Below, piece by piece: positions 33,895-42,800 of a stretch of DNA of 64,000 nucleotides. The notes under the pieces are model-generated. The model saw only the letters and a list, made by a program, of their open reading frames with translations, did no database searches and had not been told where the DNA came from. How positions within the stretch are numbered: position 1 is the stretch's first letter; the number at the start of each line of letters is the position of its first letter. Made by a program: the position numbers and the translations under genes. Source of the stretch: Heligmosomoides polygyrus polygyrus (taxonomy: Eukaryota; Nematoda; Chromadorea; Rhabditida; Heligmosomidae); the NCBI GenBank assembly GCA_947396885.1, contig OX377204.1, forward strand, positions 23,071,706 through 23,135,705, read 5' to 3'.

Positions 33895-36800
33895 AAGATT
33901 TGTAGGCCGTCAGCTCATCGCCCCTTCCCGCAGTGATTGACTGAACTCGAAAAAAATGGGTTGTGCAAGCCTGACCTGCATTTTCGCACCACCGTAACTT
34001 TGTCCGTTCTTAGGCTACACTGCTGTCTGCTAGAGCTTCTTACTGACTACAAAGTAGACAAGCTGCAACTGGAAGGGTTCACACTTGACAGAGTTATCGC
34101 GCTCCAAACTCGCCTACGCGTTCAATTTGCGAGCGGTCGCGCCACCTCGACTGATAGGTTCGATTGTATATGCATTGTTCTCGGTGCACTCCATATGCAA
34201 GACAGTCTTAGAGCAGCTCCTAAGTAGGGCGGCTGGGAATTTCTGATAAAACTTTTCAAACTCTCATTCTACAAGCTTTCTTGCCCACGCGATTGATAGG
34301 TTCGTCTCTATATGCATTCTTCACGGCGCACTCCAGATGCAATCTGGACAGTCTTAGAGCAATTCCTAAGTAGCAAGGCTAGGAATTTCCCTTAAAACTC
34401 CCTATACGCTCTCTCCATAGGTTATCGCTCGCTCTATAGGTTGTCGCGCCCACTCGATTGATTCCTCGGGGCCTATATGCATGGTTCGCAGGGCGCGCCA
34501 TGCCGGCAGTTAGCCAAACAGTAGGCTATGCTTGTCCAAACGCGTGGGTGGGCTCCTTCCATCAGCCTAACGTTCAGGAGTTGAGGGCGCAGCGCCCTAA
34601 CGCGACTTGCGTCACACGCGATGCGTGGCGAGCAGAAAACGGCGCTCTCCGGCGCACTTTTGCGCCGCTTTTCATCTTTCGCACCGCTTGTGCTTGTTGA
34701 ACGCAGCGGCATGTCCGGTACTGTATGTTTTTTCTCACAAGTGCTTAATTTTGAAAAAGGTTATTTAAAAAGCCGCTTTGGAACGCTCCAAAACGTACTT
34801 TTTGGCCAATGACCAAAGTGTTTGCGCGGCACTGTAGAATTATGTGAACGACGAGAACGGCTTTGAGGTGAAGTGTAGTATTCTAGCCATTGAGGGGAGA
34901 TATCGGCAAGGAAACGTTAGAGGCGTTCTGGATTCTTAGTAGAAATCCAATAATGAGCAACCGAAATGAGTGCCTCTCTGTTAGGCGGCCAGCAGAGTTT
35001 TGCGGGTGCCGCGGACCCGCCATGGCAACGGCGGGTGGTGTGGCGCCGCGAAGATTAACTGCGTACTTTTGCCGGTAGTTGCAACCCGGGGGCAGACATA
35101 ACTCCAACGCCGCGCGAATCCCCCTGGCATCGCACACGCGCGACGGAATTGGACGAGTTGTCGCGGTCCGACTGCTTCCGACAGGGACGGCTAGTGACTG
35201 CCGCTAGAGCGCGAAAGCGTGTGCCGGTGACAGCCGAACATGTTTTTCGGGAAGATGAGAGAAAGTAGTTGGGTGAGACACGTCTGATCTCTCCTGCTAG
35301 GGAATTCCATGCCCAATTTTATGCATACCTCGCTCATACTAGTGTATTGTTAACCGGTAGCAAACTAGAGAGCGTCGAATCCTAATGAAGTTAGCTGTTA
35401 TATCTACATACATACATATCTATTGCACATGAACCTAGGAGCAATAGGCCTTCTTGAAGACTTCTTCTTGAAGTGGAAGCGTTTGCTAACAAAATACGGG
35501 TGAATGAGACCAAATCTATTTTCAAATGAGTGAAGAGAAACGGCCAAGGACCTAGTGAGGAAAATTCGAAACAAGAACTGGGCCGGGATAATTAATTAGA
35601 AGTTTCAAAAGCAAGTGCTAGTATGTTCCCAAATTTTTAACAGATTTTCTTTGAACAGTTAGCCTTGTTACCAAGCGTTTGAAGTTTACAGGGATTGCTG
35701 AGACGTGAGATTTTTGCCAGGATTAAAAGTCAGGTGAAGAGCACACTAATTCGTAGCTTTTTCCGTAATTCTAATTTCTCCAACTCAATTGTCATAGTTT
35801 AAGCGTAATGGCATTGACAAGCATCCTTTTTAGTAAACATTAAGAACCTTCGTGTTTCTCCATTTTACCATACATGCAGAGGCAGAGGCATTGCATTTTA
35901 CAGCTTCTTCTTCTTTTAAGCGTCTCCATGGAGGGAGATCGTCTCTTTCTTTTCATTTTTTGGGGCTCCCTGTGGTGGCACTAGGAGGGTAAACTTGTGA
36001 GGGTAACTAAGGTGTTTGATGGAGTAGGCACTGGCAAAATTTCATGCTCCGCGGCTAATCACGCGTCATCGAGCGCATGTCCGCGTTTCAGCACTGCGAC
36101 GTCGCGTTGTAGTTACGTCCTGGAGCCGTTGCGACCTCCAAGAATACCAGAAATGTAGTAAGCAAAACGCCTTTTGTTTTGTGAAGAAGCGCCTTCTAAG
36201 CCAAGTTAGGAATTCTTGAATGTAAGTTCCGAAATCTAATAGAACACTCCTTATAACCCAACACTTCTGTATCATTTTGCGCTCCCTCTCACTTTTGTCG
36301 TTCTACCACCACTAAAAATTCCTAACAGCTCGACGATAATGTGGTAGCCCTTGTGATGGCAGCATTGCCTCCGTTACCTTGTTGAGTCCGAGAGGTCTAT
36401 CCGATGCAGTTACTGCCTTGTTGTTGCATTTCTGTGCAATGGAGGGCTTTCCATAAATCTCACACGGCTAACTTGTGGCTGGAAGACCACGAAGATTTGC
36501 AGTGCAATCAAGTTTACCTATATAGTACCAAGGTTTTTTTCTTACGTTTTAAGTGCAGGATTCCATACGCCTCCATCTGTCGACCCTAACGGTGATTGCA
36601 TTGTTGGTTGTCAAGTTCTTTTATAGGCAGAAATTATGCACCATCCTATTATATTCCTAGTATGTAGATTTGTTTTAAAATGTTTCCTAATAGATGAATC
36701 ATAATAGACACCCATCTATCACGCCCCCTGGCGGGGCTCACCCGCAGCTTCTGGCACTGCGGGCGAGAGCCGCCGTGAACTACGGCAGCCTTCGAGGACC

Positions 36801-39800
36801 TTTGCGGCCGGCGGCTCTGCGACAACTCGTCCGCTACGCGGCTTCCACCACAGTGGCAGCGTGGGTGCTCACTGCGGCTGGAGCGATATGGATGGGTTCT
36901 CCGGATGCTGCCGTGAGACCCTGTAGGTCAGCGGCAACCCCCTCCCCCGAGAGGGTCCCATTCGCCTCTACTGGTCTAGGGTGGCTAAGGCGCTTGGTGG
37001 AGTAGAGCGCAAATGCTGCACTTTCAAGCCTCGAAGACGACGGAAAGTCGAAACGTCAGACCGTAATAATAAGGATCCACCTAAAAACCTCGTCCGGCAC
37101 AGCATACTGACAACACACTAACTCACCATGCCAAATCTTCAAGAAGAGAGAAGTTGGAAACCTCAAACTATTATTTTTCTTTGAAAAATAGAGTTATAAA
37201 ATTTCAAACAATGTTTTCGCTTATTGGGTAGATGAATTGAAACTTCAAAGAAGGTGGTTATACTAAAATGCTCCTTGAACAAAAAATTACTCTAACCGTC
37301 TTGAGGAGCCTCTACTTTAATGTAGAAGACGCTCGTTTCAATTTGGAACAGTTCATTTTGACTTTAAAAGTTTTAGGCTTAGGAAAGAGTCCAATTTGAC
37401 GTGAAAATGGTTTATATGAAACTGTGCGCAGCGCTGATATTTTCAACTTAGGCACTTCAGGTTCACAGTTCTTTGCATTTACGGCGTCAGCATCACAATG
37501 GCTGTGCCACTGCTCTACTTCTCTCAGCCAAGTCGTGCTGATGCCGCACGATACATTGCAGAGGTTAGCTCCAACGTCTCTTTTCGTTGCGTCGCTATTA
37601 AACTGGAGTGATTACCATTCTCTCCACAAAAAGTAGGGACGCTAAACACGAGAAGGGAATACCGTATAGCAGTCGATGCTTCTTCTCTTTGGGCGACTTT
37701 GACACAGCCACGTTTTAGTTTCGCCCGGATATTATGTTTCTGCTGGATCGATCGTTTATTATTGTGATGCCAAAACAAAATACACCGTTTACGATTCTCA
37801 GCATTTTTGTTGCTTTCACTGTAGCATACAACGTTGCCTTGATACTATGCTGCTTTATCGTAATACTTATCAAGCTGAAGGTAACTTTGTTTTTCAAACT
37901 TTAATTTGTCTCATCTTGAAAACTCGGCATTGACATTTTATACGTCTTGTTTGCTCCCCGCCAAGCGGTTTTAGGTGGAATGTTCGTTTATAGCCTGACC
38001 TTTCGACACTGTCGTCGCCTTCGGAGTCCAGAATTCCACCGCTGGCGAGTGGCGACTGCGCTACCACTCAGAGTTAGTCGATCACCAGTGGCGAATTCGA
38101 TATCTAAAAAATCTGTCGCAAACCCGCGATCGCTTCTCTGTCCTGTGATTTTCGCTATTCTCCACGATGGGTTCCTATGAGACAACTCGACCGGCTCGAG
38201 GCATGGGAAAGTGGCTATAGTCAGCAAGTAATCGGCGCAAGCTCCACCCTTGCGACTCTACCAGTCGACATCGATCCTCCCTGCGCTCCGACGGGAAGTT
38301 AAGGCCCCACACACTTCTGCGGCAACGCCACGGTCCTATCCTCAACCATGGAGCAGGGACGCAGAGCGGCCGCAGACGGCGTCCTTGCTCTATCCTTATC
38401 CATAGCGGCGACAGTAGCGTTGCCGCAGAAGTGTGCGGGGTCTTTAGCCGCTCTGTCGCCTATACTCCTCATCGTCGGATGGCCATCGTGGGACCCCAAA
38501 TATGCACTACGTATTCACTGCTCACTACGGGGTGACAACACCAGGAGAGGGCAGTGGGGTCTAGTGAGCTCTAAGCTCACCCCACGGCCTCAGTGATATT
38601 TGGTCAATACGATCGAAAAGAACTCCTGACTCTAATCTCTACTCTGTCCGATGTATTGTATTCGCTGTTTAATGTGGACTGCAATAAATCTCATGTATTT
38701 CCAGTGTGTCCAGCCGGAGGAATTGGGTGAGTTCCTCTGATGTCTTTCAGGCCACTGTGGGGACGGACGGCGAGCTAGCCACCCCGCAGACCGCGGTGTC
38801 CCATGTATATATTGCGTGGGTGTTTATATATCTTGGACTCTTTGGACAAGAGTTTATATATCTTGGTGGCGATGTCCGTTCCTCCACGTGGTGCCACTGG
38901 AAACTGCCCGCTCTGCGAGCTAAGCCGAACACAGACATTCGATTGCAGGCGACAGGCCCTTGTGACAGGCCGGCCTACGAACACCCATGTCACATCACAT
39001 GGTTCATGACATTGCAAGTTTTTCGTGATAGTGCTACGGCGTCCGCGGGAGCCGACGCGCACTCGCAGAGCCCGGCGAGTGTGAGAAGTATGCGAGGGTC
39101 CCTGATGCGAGGACGGCATCGGGGGGCAACTGAGCTAGTCCGAAAGTCCCGTAACGTAAGCAGGACCCGCGTGGCAACGCTGAATGTGGGTACGTTGACG
39201 GGCCGCTCGTGCGAGTTGATTGAAGCACTGGAGCGTAGAAGAGTTGATTTCTGTGCGGTGCAGGAGACGAGGTGGTCCTGCCGCAAGTCAAGGGACATAG
39301 GACGTGGCTTCAAGGCCGTTCTATGTGGAAGTCCCAGGACCACCAGTGGTGTCGGAATAATCGTCTCCGAACGATTTCGTGACTCGATTGTAAGCGTTGA
39401 GCGCTTTGACGATCGATTGATGAAGATCGTTGTCGCCGCTAAGGAGCGACTCTATCACTTCTTCTCTGCGTATGCTCCGCAGACTGGCTGCTCCGATCAA
39501 GCCAAGGATGCGTTTTGGAACCTGCTGGATGAGAAGACAGCAGAGGTACCGTCGAAAGATGTCATCATAGTCGCTGGTGACCTTAATGGGCACGTAGGTG
39601 CTACGAAAGACGAGTACAGCTGTCATGGTGGTTTCGGATACGGATCACGTAACGCCGATGGTGAGCGCATTCTTGAGTATGGGAATCGCATAGTCTCACC
39701 ATTGTAAACACCGTCTTCCGAAAACGCGACTCCCACCTCATCTCATATTATAGTGGGAGCTCCAAGTCTCAGATAGACTTTGTGCTTGTGAAGGATCGTG

Positions 39801-42800
39801 ACCGGAGTCTTGTCACAGACGCGAAGATCGTGCCGTATGAGACGGTCGCCCCACAGCACCGACCGCTGATCTGCACTCTGAAGATTGTCCCTCCGAGGCT
39901 GAAGCAGGTCGAGCGATGCGGTGCTGCAAGAATCAAGTGGTGGCGAATGAGAGAGAAGGAAGCAGCTGTGATTTCTCGCGTGCGCTTACCGACAGTCACG
40001 ACTGTCGACGAAACTTGGAAGAAAACGACCGACGCGATTCGTCAAGCTGCACAGTCGGAACTCGGCATTACGAAGCCTGGGCGACGGAAGGTCGACAAGC
40101 AGGCATGGCTGTGGACAGATGACGTGAAAGCAAAAGTGCGAGAGAAGAAGTTGCTTTATCACGTGTTTCTTGGCGAGAAGACGGCCGATAACTGGCGGAA
40201 GTACCAAGAAGCGAGGAAAGCTGCAAAGAAGGCCGTGGCTGTTGCAAAAGCCACTCATTATGGAGATGTCAACGAGAAGCTCGAGTCACGCGATGGCGAG
40301 CGGTATCTGTACCGGCTTGCTAAGAATCGCCATCGGCAGACCGAGGATGTTGAGAAGTTTTTCGGCATCAATGATGAGAATGGTCATCTTCTTACGGACC
40401 GCAAGAAGGCATTGAAGCGGTGGCGCGATTACTTTGAGGAAATCTCTGCAGTAGAATTTCCTCATCTAGCCATCCCTTCCACGGCTCCAACCCACGGCCC
40501 CGTTCAGAAGATCACCGTGGAGGAGATTGAAGCGGCTTTGAAGAAGATGAGGCCAGGCAAAGCGACTGGGCCCGATGACGTGGCAGCTGATATATGGAAG
40601 TCCAAGTACTGGTACCCTGCTGAGTGGTTGGCGAAGTTCTTTAATCAGGTTGTGGCGGAGAAGAAAGTGTCTGAGTGTTGGCGCCAAAGTACGACTATCC
40701 CGATTTGGAAGAAGAAGGGCAGTCCTGCAGACTGCTCCAATTACCGTCCGATTCGCTTGCTTTCGCACAGCATGAGGATCTTTGAGCCAGTTGTCGATGG
40801 ACGAATTCGGGACATCGTCCAGCTTTCCAGCAATCAGTGCGGCTTCGTGGCTGGCTGTGGCACCGTTGATGCCATACATGCCGTCCGCCTCCTGATAGAG
40901 AAGCATCGCGAGAAACAGAAGCCAGTGCATATCACCTTTCTCGACTTGGAGAAGGCCTTTGACCGCGTACCGCGTGAAGTGATATGGTACGCCCTGCGTC
41001 AACATGGAGTTCCTGAAGAGCTCATAGAGTGGGTGCGAACTCTCTACTCTTGTCCAAAGAGTCGAGTTCAAGCTGCAGCTGGGACCTCGACGGAGTTTCC
41101 CATCTCTGTCGGAGTACACCAGGGTTCTGCGCTTTCCCCACTCCTCTTTGTTATCGTCATGGATGCCATCACACGAGATCTTCAGAAGCCCGTCTCTTGG
41201 ACGTTGCTTTATGCCGATGACGTGATGCTCGCTAGCGAAGATAAAGGAGAACTCGAGCGAGAGTTGAAAGCTTGTTGTGATCGTTTGGAGCGGTTTGGAC
41301 TCAGAATGAACGTGAAGAAGACCGAGTATTTAACGACGGACGTTACCGAGTCCAGCTCCATCAAGGTTAACGGCATCGAGCTTCCACGCACTGCGGTCTT
41401 TAAGTACCTGGGATCAGCAGTGGCGTCTGACGGCAAACTGATGGTCGAAGTGAATTCACGCGTGAGTGCAGCTTGGTCCAAGTGGCGCTCGTTGACTGGC
41501 GTGCTCTGCGACAAGAAGATACCAGACGCTTTAAGTCGGAGATCTACAGAGCAGTCGTCCGGCCGGTAGCAATGTACGGCGCTGAGTGTTGGCCAGCGAC
41601 CAAGGAAGTTGAAACGCGCCTCAGCGTCATGGAGACGAAGATGCTGCGCTGGACGGCTGGAGTCACCCGCATGGACCGCATTCGAAATGATGCTATTCGG
41701 CAGAAGTTCGGTGTCGCGCCGATAGCGGACAAAATGCACGAAGCTCGCTTGCGATGGTACGGCCACGTTCTGCGTGGGAAAGAAGACAGCGTCCGCAAGA
41801 TAGGCCTTAACTTCGCGGTAATAGGAAAGCGGCCTAGAGGGCGACCGAAGCAGCGCTGGGCTGATACGTTACATACGGACTTGAAAGTAGCTGGTGTCCA
41901 CCCCGATCTAGCGCTGGATCGGGAAAGGTGGCGTCATGACACCAGAATAGCGGACCCCGCCACGAAGCGGGACAAACGCTGAAGAAGAAGAAGAAGAAGA
42001 AGTGTTTATATATCTTGTATGAGTCTTCGGGTCTTCCTTCCATGGTCACCTGGGGAAGCGCGGAGTTGTAAGGTAACACCTTGGTGTCCCCCGGGTGTCT
42101 ATGGAGTGGCTGGGAGCTCTGCTGGCAGGGAATCTCCTTTGCCTGTGAGGCCACCACTTGCAACAAATTCGCCGACGCCATGGTCATCGAGCAACTCTGG
42201 GTGGTAACACAATCGCTACTCGCCGGCGGTGGAATTCTGAGCCTCCGAAAGCGACAACAGGGTCGAAATGTCAGGCCGTAAATGAATATTCGATGTAAAA
42301 ACCTTGTTGGCAAAGAAAAAGCCAGGGCGTAAATGAATACTCAATGTGAAAACCTCGTTGGCAAAGAAAAAACAAGACCTGTAAAACTTTGCTTGTTGTT
42401 TTTCAATATGCCCATAGAATCCATATGATACCGTGTCAGATTAGTGTCATGGTTATAGAATTCATTGCAAAAAAGTAGAAATTAAGCCTTTGTCGAAAAG
42501 GTAAAGCGTCTGCACATGGCTAAGGTGCAAAGTTTTCAGAGAAATACGAGGCTTCTCAGCGCGAAGACGCTAAGAATCCAACGTTCTCTCACATATCGAC
42601 TCTTCATCCAGGTGTGCATCTGACTCAGTATCGACAATAAAACAGAAAGAGTCAAAAAAGCATTGTTGCAGATAAACGTACCCATATTGTGCATTATGTC
42701 TCCCGCACTGATCCTTGACGTAGCGCTATTTTTCAATCTCTTTGCAGACCCTCAAGGTGAGCTGCGATTTGAGAGAGTAACACAAATGGCTCGGTAGAGA

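Larger units (their letters stand above)
27556..34729. mobile_element. Second palindromic element, itself hit by a full-length RTE
   Basis: Left arm 27556-~29627 and right arm ~29752-34729 (minus the RTE at 30720-33897) are inverted copies. The ends are cagtatcggagatgccgctg and its partner gcagcggcatgtccggtact. The inner region (29040-29620/29755-30340) is also palindromic. The unpaired loop of ~125 bp (29628-29751) carries a module repeated at 52.6-52.8 kb. No transposase seen. Confidence 0.7.
26735..34836. mobile_element. Relic of a palindromic element arm, split by a second one
   Basis: 26735-27555 and 34730-34836 together follow the order of the right arm of the 9026-12828 element (gtgtcgaaaactcaaatatg ... 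gccgctttggaacgctcc ... ggccaatgaccaaa ... cactgta). The join is interrupted exactly where a second palindromic element begins and ends. Only one arm of the outer element is recognisable. Confidence 0.6.

Noticed and set aside
36694..37005. 103-aa plus-strand frame
   Set aside because: Lies in the GC-rich non-coding tail of a Penelope element also found at other sites.
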